The translations under genes were made by a program, and so were the position numbers. A model generated the notes under the pieces. It was not told the origin of the DNA. It was given only the letters and a program-made list of their open reading frames with translations, and made no database searches. Below, one piece after another: positions 17,503-25,257 of a DNA stretch of 64,000 nucleotides. Numbering within the stretch: the first letter of the stretch is position 1; every line of letters starts with the position of its first letter. Where the stretch lies: contig NZ_JAFFZS010000037.1 in assembly GCF_016921115.1 (NCBI RefSeq), forward strand, positions 1 to 64,000, written 5' to 3'. Source of the DNA: Streptomyces actuosus. Its GTDB lineage: Bacteria > Actinomycetota > Actinomycetes > Streptomycetales > Streptomycetaceae.

Positions 17503-17575
17503 GTCCACACGTCCTTGGAGGTGGGGGATGGATACACATACGGTCAGGAGACGGCTCACCGCTCGGCGGGGCAGC

Positions 17576-17616
17576 AAAAAGGCGGCATCCCCGGCTCTCG
17601 CCGTGGATGCCGCCTT
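17576..17616 (-). terminator. Intrinsic terminator / attenuator before the DUF574 gene
   Basis: On the minus strand AAGGCGGCATCC pairs with GGATGCCGCCTT followed by U residues. It lies after promoter-like element B and 75 bases before the methyltransferase ATG. It could end the acyltransferase transcript or attenuate the methyltransferase. Confidence 0.8.
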
Positions 17617-17650
17617 CGCATGCCCCTCGGGGCACAGGTCTCCGCGGAAA

Positions 17651-17681
17651 AGCGTGACAGGTACACGCGAAAGGTGTCAAC
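17651..17681 (-). promoter_or_regulatory. Promoter-like element B (TTGACA, 18 bp, CACGCT)
   Basis: Second copy of the shared element. The TGA within TTGACA is also the stop codon of the acyltransferase gene, as in element A with marR. Confidence 0.6.
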
Positions 17682-18855
17682 GTGCCCTGTCCGGCTGGCC
17701 GGAACGCGCCGGAATCCGGCGTGAACGGCTCCACATCCGCATCGCCGGCCGCTCCACCAGCGTGTACAGCAGGTGGGCCAGGACCAGGGTGACCGCCCAG
17801 GCCAGCACGCACAGCCCGATCGCCTCGCCCGTGCCGAACGGCCGCCGGCTCGCGAGCCAGTCGGCCCCGCCGATCAGCACGCAGGCTTGGAGCAGGTAGA
17901 ACGCGAACGACACCTCGCCGAGCCACTTCATCACCCGTCCCCGGAAGGGCGAGCGCCGCCCCGTGGCGTCGGCCACGGCGACGGCCGGGATCAGCAGGCC
18001 CAGCGGCACCACCCAGACCGCGGAGAGCGCGTACAGGTACGGCACCTCCAGCGCCACCGCGTACCCGGCCGCGCACACCACCAGCGCCGTCGGCATCCGG
18101 ACCCCGATCCACCGGTCGGTGAGCACGATGCGCGCGAGCAGCATGCCGATGACGAACTCCAGCATCCGCACGGGCGGCAGCTGGTACACGAACCAGTTCT
18201 GCACCGCGCCGACCTGCCAGCCCGGGGCCCGTACCCCGCTGGGCAGCACCGCGTACGCGAAGGCGGGGACGGCGACCACGGCGGCGGTGAACCCGGCCGT
18301 CCACGCCCACAGGCGCCCGGGGTCGATGGCCGCGACGGCGCGGTGCAGGAGCGGGAAGCAGAGGTAGAAGAACAGCTCGCACCCCAGCGACCAGCTCGGC
18401 GCGTTCACGCTGAAGGAGACGGCAGGATCCCACGACCAGGTCTGCACCAGCAGCAGGTTGGGCAGCCACTGCCGGACCGCGGTGGTGGTCGCCCCGGCGT
18501 ACACCAGCATCGCCAGGCCGAAGGTGACGAGGTGGTTGGGGAACAGTTTCACCACGCGCCGGCGCCAGAAACGTCGCGGAGTGTCCTCGGCGCGGGCGGA
18601 CCAGGTCAGGATGAATCCGCTGAGGAGGAAGAAGAACGACACCCCTAGTCCGCCCCCGACCCCGAACAGCCGGCCGGCGACCTGCGCCGGCCGGCCGCCT
18701 AACGGGGTGAGTCCGGCGCTGGTGACGTGGTAGAGGAACACGGCGGTCGCCGCGAAGAACCGCAGACCGGTGAGCGAGGGCAGCCCGGACGACACGGGTG
18801 CACGGCGGGGCCGGGCGTCCAGGGTCCGGGCGGACCGGTAGGCAGGGATGGTCAT
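17677..18855 (-). CDS. Acyltransferase family 3 membrane protein (OafA/YrhL type)
   Basis: A 392-residue integral membrane protein with about ten helices. The family start LTGLRFFAATAVFLYHV contains the conserved Arg and His, and VSFFFLLSGFILTW follows. Members O-acylate sugars, antibiotics or cell-surface polymers. The ATG at 18855 has AAGGAG six bases upstream. It has element C and a very strong hairpin in the leader. It might tailor the cluster product, but a cell-envelope role is equally possible. Confidence 0.9.
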   Translation of the reverse strand: MTIPAYRSARTLDARPRRAPVSSGLPSLTGLRFFAATAVFLYHVTSAGLTPLGGRPAQVAGRLFGVGGGLGVSFFFLLSGFILTWSARAEDTPRRFWRRRVVKLFPNHLVTFGLAMLVYAGATTTAVRQWLPNLLLVQTWSWDPAVSFSVNAPSWSLGCELFFYLCFPLLHRAVAAIDPGRLWAWTAGFTAAVVAVPAFAYAVLPSGVRAPGWQVGAVQNWFVYQLPPVRMLEFVIGMLLARIVLTDRWIGVRMPTALVVCAAGYAVALEVPYLYALSAVWVVPLGLLIPAVAVADATGRRSPFRGRVMKWLGEVSFAFYLLQACVLIGGADWLASRRPFGTGEAIGLCVLAWAVTLVLAHLLYTLVERPAMRMWSRSRRIPARSGQPDRAR

Positions 18856-18890
18856 GGAGCGCTCCTTAGGGGAGGAACGGCGCTGGAGAA

Positions 18891-18931
18891 CGCGATCGCG
18901 CGGCGGGCACGGGGCCCGCCGCGCGATCGCG
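18891..18931 (-). promoter_or_regulatory. Perfect 18-bp hairpin in the acyltransferase leader
   Basis: CGCGATCGCGCGGCGGGC and its exact complement flank a five-base loop, ending 35 bases before the ATG. There is no U tract, so it looks like an RNA-structure or DNA-binding element and less like a classical terminator. Confidence 0.7.
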
Positions 18932-19060
18932 GCAGAACGGGTGACGACTGGGGAACCCGGCGGTTTCGGCACGGGAACCCGAGGGGCGGGGAACACGGCG
19001 CCCGGGGAACGACGGCGGGACGCGTCGCCGCCTTTTGGGCGCGCATCGACCGCCGGCACG

Positions 19061-19091
19061 AGCGTGACAGCCCCGCTCGGCCGGAGTCAAC
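19061..19091 (-). promoter_or_regulatory. Promoter-like element C (TTGACT, 18 bp, CACGCT)
   Basis: Third CACGCT copy of the shared element, with the same GTTGAC and TGTCACGCT ends. It lies about 205 bases before the acyltransferase ATG. Confidence 0.55.
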
Positions 19092-19640
19092 AGCGTCCCC
19101 GCCGACCGGTACGGAGGACGTGCGCACCGGCGGAACCCGCGTCAGCCGCAGGTCAGCGGGGCGACAGCAGCGGGACAGCGGCCGGCCAGGCGGGGGCCAG
19201 GGGCAGATCAGACGTAGCTCAGCCGCGGCTCAGGCGTGCTTCGGCCGCGCTGCGGGCGAGGGTTCGGACGGGATCGCGGACCGTGGGCGGGAGGGGAGCG
19301 CCGGCGGGAAACGGCGCCGTCAGCCACCAGGCGAGCGGGGCCCGCCCGCCGGGACGCCCGCGCGGACATGCGCGGCCCCGGATCCGCGATCTCGGTTCCG
19401 CAGCGTCGGTTCCACCGTCACGGAGCCGCGGTCACGGACCCGCTGCGCGGGCACCTCCCCACCGCGTCGGGCAGGGCTGCTGGAAAGGCCGCGACGCCCG
19501 TTCAGGAGGCTTGCTCCCTGTGCGGGAGGCCGCTGCCGGACAGCGCCGCCTGGGTCAGGGCGGCGCCGGGCGCAACGCGGTCCCGGACCCGTCGGACGTC
19601 GATCGCGTCCATCGGATCCGTCGGACGGGGATCGGATCCG

Positions 19641-19916
19641 TCAGACGTGGATCGGCTGGGACGTTCTGCCGGACGCGTCGTCGATCTCCCCATGTGCCTT
19701 GGTCAGCAACTCCATGGCCAACTCGTTCAGGGCCCGGGCACCCGCGATCTCCTCGCCGACCCGGGGCTGGTTGGAGTCGGTGTGGTGGCGGGTGGCGCGC
19801 CCGTGGGCCCGTACCTCCGTGCCGTCGGGCAGACGCACCAGCGCCACGGCGCGGGTGTGCTGGTCGTCCTCCATGAACTCCATCTCGACGTGCCATCCCA
19901 CTGTGGTGTGCATCAT
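19641..19916 (-). CDS. DUF1876 domain protein
   Basis: This 91-residue protein fits the short actinobacterial DUF1876 family: a beta-rich start (GWHVEMEFMEDDQHTRAVALVRL) then G-x-GxARRHxxD-like residues (RATRHHTDSNQPRVGEEIAGARALNEL) in a dsRBD-like fold. The first of two ATGs has GGAGG eight bases upstream. Function is unknown. The C-terminus overlaps short direct repeats. Confidence 0.8.
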   Translation of the reverse strand: MMHTTVGWHVEMEFMEDDQHTRAVALVRLPDGTEVRAHGRATRHHTDSNQPRVGEEIAGARALNELAMELLTKAHGEIDDASGRTSQPIHV

Positions 19917-20040
19917 GACGATCACCTCCGGAACACCTGCTTCCAGGGTGCTCCTCCCGGCCCGCCAGCGCATCCACGGCCGCCCGCACCGGCCGCTCCC
20001 GCACCGCGCCCCGCCCGGCACCACTCCTTGGCCGACGGCC

Positions 20041-20352
20041 TCACGCCGAGGCACCTGCTAGGCGCTCCAGTCGCGGCGATGTCACGCTCACCTCGCGCGT
20101 CATGGTGATCGGCACCGCCGGGCCCGGCCGCCAGTGGCTGATGGTCAGGGAACTCGTCGTGACGTCGAGGGCGCTGCTCCCGAGCCCGGCCGCGGAGAGG
20201 AGGCGCCGCAGACGGTCCCGGGGCTCGCTGACCGAGGTGCTGGATTCGAGCATCTGCTTTCCGGCTTCGGCCGTGAAGGCAGGCAGGACCACGAGGTCGG
20301 CCCGTGGGCCGGGGGGATCGACGCCTGAGGAGTCGTCCGATTCTTCGCCCAT
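20041..20352 (-). CDS. Hypothetical protein
   Basis: I do not recognise this 103-residue protein. It starts with an acidic Ser/Asp-rich stretch (MGEESDDSSG), has a central helical segment (RDRLRRLLSAAG) and ends in two beta-like segments. GGAGAC lies upstream of the ATG at 20352. It sits between the DUF1876 gene and the Ntn amidase gene on the same strand. GC bias in third codon positions supports it being coding. Confidence 0.5.
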   Translation of the reverse strand: MGEESDDSSGVDPPGPRADLVVLPAFTAEAGKQMLESSTSVSEPRDRLRRLLSAAGLGSSALDVTTSSLTISHWRPGPAVPITMTREVSVTSPRLERLAGASA

Positions 20353-20525
20353 GGCGATGTCTCCTGGCGTCGTCGTGAACACCCGGCTGCCCGGACCGGA
20401 CGCCGGATACCGACCGGGGAGCCGCACTGTTGCCGGAGGGCATGGCTCGGCTGCCGCTCACCGGTGATGTCCTCTCCCGTGCTCCGGCCGGGGCCGAGCA
20501 CGGTCCGCTCGATCCGCAACCGGGC

Positions 20526-21497
20526 TCAGGCCAGGAAGGTGAACGGCTCCCGCGGCCGGAACTCGGCGGAGACCTCCCCGGCCAGCCCGTCCCGGGCCAC
20601 GTCGACCGCCATCACCTCGGCTCCGGAAGCCAGATCCACCTTGTCCAGGTCCACCCACATCACCGACGGCTCGACCGTCGACTCGAAGTAGTAGCGCTTT
20701 GCGTCGTGATCGGCGATCGCGCGCCACAACGTGGCGGAGATGTTGGGGCGATCGGGGTCCTCCATGCCCAACGGCACGCCGATCGCCCGCATCTGGGAGA
20801 AGACCGACGCCACCGCCATCCTCCGGTCCTCGTACTCCGGAGAGCTCTTGAGGTTGTAGCTCAAGCGGACGAACCGGTCCGCGGCGCTGATCGTTCCCGG
20901 CAGCATGCGGTCCCCGCCGATCAGGTCCCAGTACGCGTTCAGGGCCAGTTGCTGGTCGTACACCGGCGAGTTCGTCATCACCCGGTACTCCGGACCGTGG
21001 TGGACGACCGGGCGACCGTCGAGGTACTCGATCACTGCGCAGTCGCCCGAGGGGTCCGACAGCGCCAGATGCACCGAGGCCGCCCGGCCGTTCGGAAGCA
21101 CCGGAGCCACGATGCTGAACAGATCCTTGCGCGTCGCCTCCACGGCCTCCGCGACCGTCGCGAAACCGTCCAGGTAGTACTGCGCCCACGCCCCGACCGA
21201 GATCGTCGCCCTGCCCTCGCCGTCCGGTTCCCCGTACTCGGACTCCGCCAGATACAGGATGTTGGTCACCAGACCGGCGGTATTCATCCCGTCGGACGAC
21301 GCCACCCCGTAGAACGACGCCACCACCGATCCGAACCTCGACGTCCAGCCGACCGGGCTGCTCCCCGCACCACCGTCGCGCTGCATCCCGGCCGGGAACG
21401 ACCACAGCGCCGTCTCAGCCGACGGATCGTTCCAATCCATCCCGCGGCCCGTGATGAACGTGCCGGTGCCCGTGCGATACGTGATCTTGGAACACAT
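20526..21497 (-). CDS. Linear amide C-N hydrolase (choloylglycine hydrolase / penicillin V acylase family)
   Basis: The 323-residue Ntn hydrolase begins Met-Cys-Ser, so Met removal would expose the nucleophile Cys. After processing, Arg17 and Asp20 (in ITGRGMDW) fall at the positions of penicillin V acylase catalytic residues. A conserved TNSPVYDQQL supplies the oxyanion Asn. The family cleaves penicillin V, bile salts or N-acyl homoserine lactones; the substrate here is unknown. There is no signal peptide, so it is probably cytoplasmic. Confidence 0.9.
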   Translation of the reverse strand: MCSKITYRTGTGTFITGRGMDWNDPSAETALWSFPAGMQRDGGAGSSPVGWTSRFGSVVASFYGVASSDGMNTAGLVTNILYLAESEYGEPDGEGRATISVGAWAQYYLDGFATVAEAVEATRKDLFSIVAPVLPNGRAASVHLALSDPSGDCAVIEYLDGRPVVHHGPEYRVMTNSPVYDQQLALNAYWDLIGGDRMLPGTISAADRFVRLSYNLKSSPEYEDRRMAVASVFSQMRAIGVPLGMEDPDRPNISATLWRAIADHDAKRYYFESTVEPSVMWVDLDKVDLASGAEVMAVDVARDGLAGEVSAEFRPREPFTFLA

Positions 21498-21867
21498 GCC
21501 GTCCTCCGCTCATCCGCCCCGGAGCCCTGTGGCCGGTCAGGACGAAGACTCGGTCGTGGCACAGCCTCGCGGACCGCCCTGAGAGGTACGGCCGACGCGT
21601 CCGCCCCGGTACTCACGGTACGCCGCAGCAACCGCTCCAGCCTTCCGAAAGCCCAATGGTCGAAGGTGACCACAACGGCGCGGCCGCCAGGCACCCGGAT
21701 TCACCCCGGAGCACACCTCATCGCCAACCCCCTGCATACCGAGCCCTCTCCTCGCAGCGGGTCCCTCGCTGCGCCGACCTCGTACCGGCTGGAGGGCAGT
21801 GAAAGGCCGGTGAGGGCGCCCCGTCCCCACGGAACCCTCACCGGCCGTCAGTGGCGGGAGCGGTACG
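21498..21867. other. Intergenic stretch upstream of the amidase
   Basis: It holds the putative MMPL terminator at 21804-21846 and the presumed amidase promoter. No gene is seen. Confidence 0.6.
21804..21846 (-). terminator. Hairpin after the MMPL gene
   Basis: GGCCGGTGAGGG pairs with CCCTCACCGGCC across a 19-base loop just past the MMPL stop on the minus strand, followed by UUUC. Confidence 0.75.
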
Positions 21868-24078
21868 TCAGGTCCGTACCAGCTCCCGGTCCTCCTCCGC
21901 GTCGGACTGCGTGCGCAGTCCCTCGCCCTCGACGTCGACGTTGGGCAGCGCGCGGTCCAGCCACTTCGGCAGCCACCAGGCCCGCTTGCCGAGCAGCGCC
22001 AGGACCGCCGGGACGATGGCCATGCGGACGACGAACGCGTCGAAGAAGACGGCGACCGCGAGTCCGAAGCCGATCATCTTGACCATCGACTCGGACGAGC
22101 CGATGAAGCCCGCGAAGACCGCCATCATGATCACGGCCGCGGCCGTGACGACCCTCGCGCCGTGCCGGAAACCGGTCACCACGGCCTGGCCGGGCTTCTC
22201 GCCGTGGACGAACGCCTCGCGCATCCGTGTCACGAGGAACACCTCGTAGTCCATCGCCAGGCCGAAGACCACGCCGACCATGAAGATCGGCATCATCGAC
22301 ATGACCGGACCGGTCTCCTCCACGCCCATCAGGTCGGCGAGCCAGCCCCACTGGAACACCGCGACGACCGCGCCCAGGGCCGCCATGACGCTGAGCAGGA
22401 AGCCCAGGGCCGCCTTCAGCGGGACCAGGATCGACCGGAACACCACGATCAGCAGCAGGAAGGCCAGGCCGACGACCAGGACCAGGTACGGGACGAGCGC
22501 GTCGTTCAGCTTCTGCGAGACGTCGATGTTCATCGCCGTCGAGCCGGTGACCAGGACCTGCGCGTCCGTCTTCGCCTCGATCCCGGCGCCCGCGTCACGG
22601 ATGCCGTGCACCAGTTCCTCGGTCGTCGCCGAGGACGGCTTGGAGCCCGGGATCACGGTGATCGTCGCGGTGTCGCCGGCCTTGTTGAACGCCGCGGGCG
22701 TGACCGTGGTGACGTCCTTCAGACCCTTGATCTCCTCGGAGACGTCGGCGACGGCGGCCTTGGGGTCGTCGGCGTGCTGCGCGTCGACGACCACCAGCAG
22801 CGGGCCGTTGAAGCCGGGGCCGAAGCCCTCCGACAGCAGGTCGTAGGCGCGGCGCTGGGTGGTCGACGTCGGCTGGGAGCCGTCGTCGGGCAGGCCGAGT
22901 TCCAACGAGGCGGCCGGGACGGCCGCCGCGCCGAGGCCGACCACGCCCAGCAGCAGGACCGCGACGGGACGGCGCACCACGAAACTCGCCCAGCGCGTGC
23001 CCATGTTGGGCTTGCCCGCAGCCGTGGGGTCCTTCTTCCTGCCACCGCCGAACAGCTTGCTCTTCTGCCCGGCCGGCTTCACCTTCCGGCCGGCGAAGCC
23101 CAGCAGGGCGGGGATCATCGTCAGGGCGATGAGGACCGCGACGGCCACGGTGCCGGCCGCGGCGACGCCCATCTTCGTCAGCATCGGGATGTTGACGACC
23201 GACAGGCCGACCAGCGCGATCACGACGGTGAGGCCGGCGAAGACCACGGCGGAACCGGCGGTGCCGACGGCGCGGCCCGCGGCCTCCTCGCGGTCGCGGC
23301 CCTCGGCGAGTTCGGCACGGTAGCGGGAGACGATGAACAGGGCGTAGTCGATGCCGACGGCCAGACCGATCATCGTCGCCAGGGTGGAGGTGGTCGAGCC
23401 GAGGTCGAGGGGGTCGGCCAGGGCGCTGATCGCGGAGACCCCGATGCCGACGCCGATCAGCGCGGTCAGCAGCGGCAGGCCGGCGGCGAGCAGCGAACCG
23501 AAGGTGATGACGAGGACGACGGCCGCGATGGCGATGCCGATGACCTCGGTGGCGCCGGTCTCGGGAACGGCGCTGAGCGCGTCACCGCCGACCTCCACCG
23601 TCAGCCCGGCGTCCCGCGCGTGCTGCGCGGACTCCTTCAGGGCGTCCTTGGTCGCGTCCTCCAGCTCCATGCCGGAGACCTTGTACTTGACCGAGGCGTA
23701 GGCGATCGTGCCGTCCTTGCTGACGGCCTTGCCCGCGTAGGGGTCGGCGACCGAGGCGACCTCGGAGCCGTCGGAGAGCTCCTCGACCGTCTTCTCGACG
23801 GTCGCCTTGTTGTCCGGATCGGTCATCTTCTCGCCGCCGGGCGCCTTGAAGACGACACGGGCGGTGGCGCCGTCGGCACTCATGCCGGGGAAGCGCTGCT
23901 CCAGCAGGTCGAAGGCCTTCTGCGCCTCCGTGCCGGGAATGGAGAAGGAGGAATTGCCGGCGGCAGGGGCACTGGCCGCGCCGACCCCGGCGAGGGTCAG
24001 CAGCGCCACCCAGATCAGGGCGACGAAGTGCCGTCGCCGGAAGGCCAACCGGCCGAGTCTGTAGAGGAACGTGGCCAC
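21868..24078 (-). CDS. MMPL-family RND transporter
   Basis: This 736-residue protein has two RND halves, each with one large extracytoplasmic domain and six helices. It carries the paired proton-relay Asp-Tyr motifs in helix 4 and helix 10 (GIDYALFIVSRYR and AMDYEVFLVTRMRE). Actinomycete MMPL proteins export lipids, antibiotics or hydrophobic drugs. The GTG at 24078 has GGGAG nine bases upstream. The tetR gene upstream and the palindrome array between them suggest local repression. Confidence 0.92.
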   Translation of the reverse strand: MATFLYRLGRLAFRRRHFVALIWVALLTLAGVGAASAPAAGNSSFSIPGTEAQKAFDLLEQRFPGMSADGATARVVFKAPGGEKMTDPDNKATVEKTVEELSDGSEVASVADPYAGKAVSKDGTIAYASVKYKVSGMELEDATKDALKESAQHARDAGLTVEVGGDALSAVPETGATEVIGIAIAAVVLVITFGSLLAAGLPLLTALIGVGIGVSAISALADPLDLGSTTSTLATMIGLAVGIDYALFIVSRYRAELAEGRDREEAAGRAVGTAGSAVVFAGLTVVIALVGLSVVNIPMLTKMGVAAAGTVAVAVLIALTMIPALLGFAGRKVKPAGQKSKLFGGGRKKDPTAAGKPNMGTRWASFVVRRPVAVLLLGVVGLGAAAVPAASLELGLPDDGSQPTSTTQRRAYDLLSEGFGPGFNGPLLVVVDAQHADDPKAAVADVSEEIKGLKDVTTVTPAAFNKAGDTATITVIPGSKPSSATTEELVHGIRDAGAGIEAKTDAQVLVTGSTAMNIDVSQKLNDALVPYLVLVVGLAFLLLIVVFRSILVPLKAALGFLLSVMAALGAVVAVFQWGWLADLMGVEETGPVMSMMPIFMVGVVFGLAMDYEVFLVTRMREAFVHGEKPGQAVVTGFRHGARVVTAAAVIMMAVFAGFIGSSESMVKMIGFGLAVAVFFDAFVVRMAIVPAVLALLGKRAWWLPKWLDRALPNVDVEGEGLRTQSDAEEDRELVRT

Positions 24079-24188
24079 GAGTGCGTACTCCCGGTCAGGT
24101 CGTGGGGGTGTTCAGGGCAGGTGTGATCGGCCCGACGACGTGAGCGGTGGCGTCAGGTGGAAGGCTCGCTCGGGGACATGTCCGTGCG

Positions 24189-24273
24189 TGACGCGTCGGT
24201 GGCGACGACGTGCCGGTGCCGACGCGTCAGGGGTGACGTGTCAGGGGATGACGCGTCAGGGGATGACGCGTCA
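24189..24273. repeat. Array of TGACGCGTCA palindromes between tetR and the MMPL gene
   Basis: Five near-copies of the 10-bp palindrome TGACGCGTCA lie at about 24189, 24219, 24234, 24249 and 24264. The last three sit exactly 15 bp apart, separated by GGGGA-type spacers. The final copy overlaps the tetR stop codon. This could be a multi-site operator for the MMPL promoter or a simple tandem repeat. Confidence 0.85.
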
Positions 24274-24873
24274 GGGGGTGGAGACGCCGAGGGCGGGGAG
24301 GACCACGGCGTCGATGTACGACAACAGGAACGCCTGGGTGGGCGGCTGCTCGTCGATCAGGGTGCGGGCGGCGAAGGCGCCGATCATCATGTGGACGATG
24401 TAACCCATCGCAGGGTTGTCCGCGCGCACCTCGCCCCGGTCGACGGCACGTTGCAGCATGCTGCGGAACTCCGCCATCTCCGGTTCGATCAGGTGCTCCC
24501 GGAAGGCCTGCAGCAGGTCCGGGTTGCTGTGGACAGCCATGGCCAGGGCCCGCAGCAGGGCGGAGTTCTGCTCCAACTCGCAGTCGTCCGACCTCAGGGT
24601 GAGCGCCTGCAGATCGCCGCGGATCGACCCGGTGTCGACCGCGGCAGCCGTGCCGCCCGGCTTGTTGTGCCGCACCGCCTTCGCGACCAGCTCGGCCTTG
24701 CCGCCCCACTGGCGGTAGAGCGTCGCCTTGCTGGACCTGGTGCGGGCGGCCACGGCGTCCATGGTGAGGGCGTCGTAGCCGACTTCCCGGAGCAGGTCGA
24801 GCACGGCCTCGTACAGCTCGGCCTGCCGCTCGGGTGTGATCCGGCTGCGACGCGCGGTCGCGATCTCGCTCAT
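24271..24873 (-). CDS. TetR-family repressor of the MMPL exporter
   Basis: A 200-residue TetR protein with HTH around residues 35-55 (TMDAVAARTRSSKATLYRQWGGKAELV) and a C-terminal ligand domain of the TetR_C type found beside drug exporters. ATG 24873 fits the AAGGGTGAG ribosome site better than the upstream GTG. Paired CGTACGAAACCGT sites lie just upstream. The gene is in tandem with the MMPL gene on the same strand, so it probably autoregulates and controls it. Confidence 0.88.
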   Translation of the reverse strand: MSEIATARRSRITPERQAELYEAVLDLLREVGYDALTMDAVAARTRSSKATLYRQWGGKAELVAKAVRHNKPGGTAAAVDTGSIRGDLQALTLRSDDCELEQNSALLRALAMAVHSNPDLLQAFREHLIEPEMAEFRSMLQRAVDRGEVRADNPAMGYIVHMMIGAFAARTLIDEQPPTQAFLLSYIDAVVLPALGVSTP

Positions 24874-24915
24874 GCCACTCACCCTTTCCGCTCCGGTGGT
24901 GCCGCTTCGAACGAC

Positions 24916-24987
24916 ACGGTTTCGTACGGCACTGCGTACGCCATGAATGTACCGCAGCCCCCATTCGAAACGAAACGGTTTCGTACG
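24916..24987. promoter_or_regulatory. Twin operator sites upstream of tetR
   Basis: ACGGTTTCGTACG occurs twice (24916-24928 and 24975-24987). The second copy is embedded in the perfect palindrome CGAAACGGTTTCG (24971-24983). Both lie within 115 bp of the tetR start, as expected for TetR autoregulation. Confidence 0.7.
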
Positions 24988-25257
24988 TGTCCTGCGTCAC
25001 GACCGTCGGATCCGCATGAACCCGCCACGCCCACCCGAGCCGGGCGCACCCCCCGCTCCGCACCGCGTCCGGCCCACCGCGGCTGCACCAGGGCAGCCGC
25101 AACGCCGCCGAGGAGCCACCGGAACGGCGAGGAACCGCCCGCGAACCCGCCGGGCCGGGCGCCGTCGGACCGGGCGCCGGGCCGGTGCGTGCCCGGGGCG
25201 GAAGGGTCCGGGCGGTCACGAGTTGCTGCCGCCCCTCCCCCGGAAAAGCATGGGGAG
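24988..25257. other. Intergenic stretch before the tricorn gene
   Basis: GC-rich sequence without a recognisable gene. The tricorn reading frame continues open through it upstream, but with non-protein-like composition. Confidence 0.55.

Larger units (their letters stand above)
18856..19640. other. Leader and gene-poor stretch upstream of the acyltransferase
   Basis: This holds a hairpin (18891-18931) and promoter-like element C (19061-19091) for the acyltransferase. From 19092 to 19588 I see no gene. Near 19589-19656 three imperfect copies of a GTC[GA]GACG-plus-GATC unit of about 20 bp run into the end of the DUF1876 gene. Confidence 0.55.

Noticed and set aside
24189..24273. TGACGCGTCA array as an origin or iteron set
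   Set aside because: It is short, intergenic in a tetR-exporter pair, and no replication initiator gene is near.
24157..25257. Long N-terminal extension of the tricorn gene
   Set aside because: The frame is open by GC bias only; it crosses the antisense tetR gene and lacks protein-like composition. The family start is at 25258.
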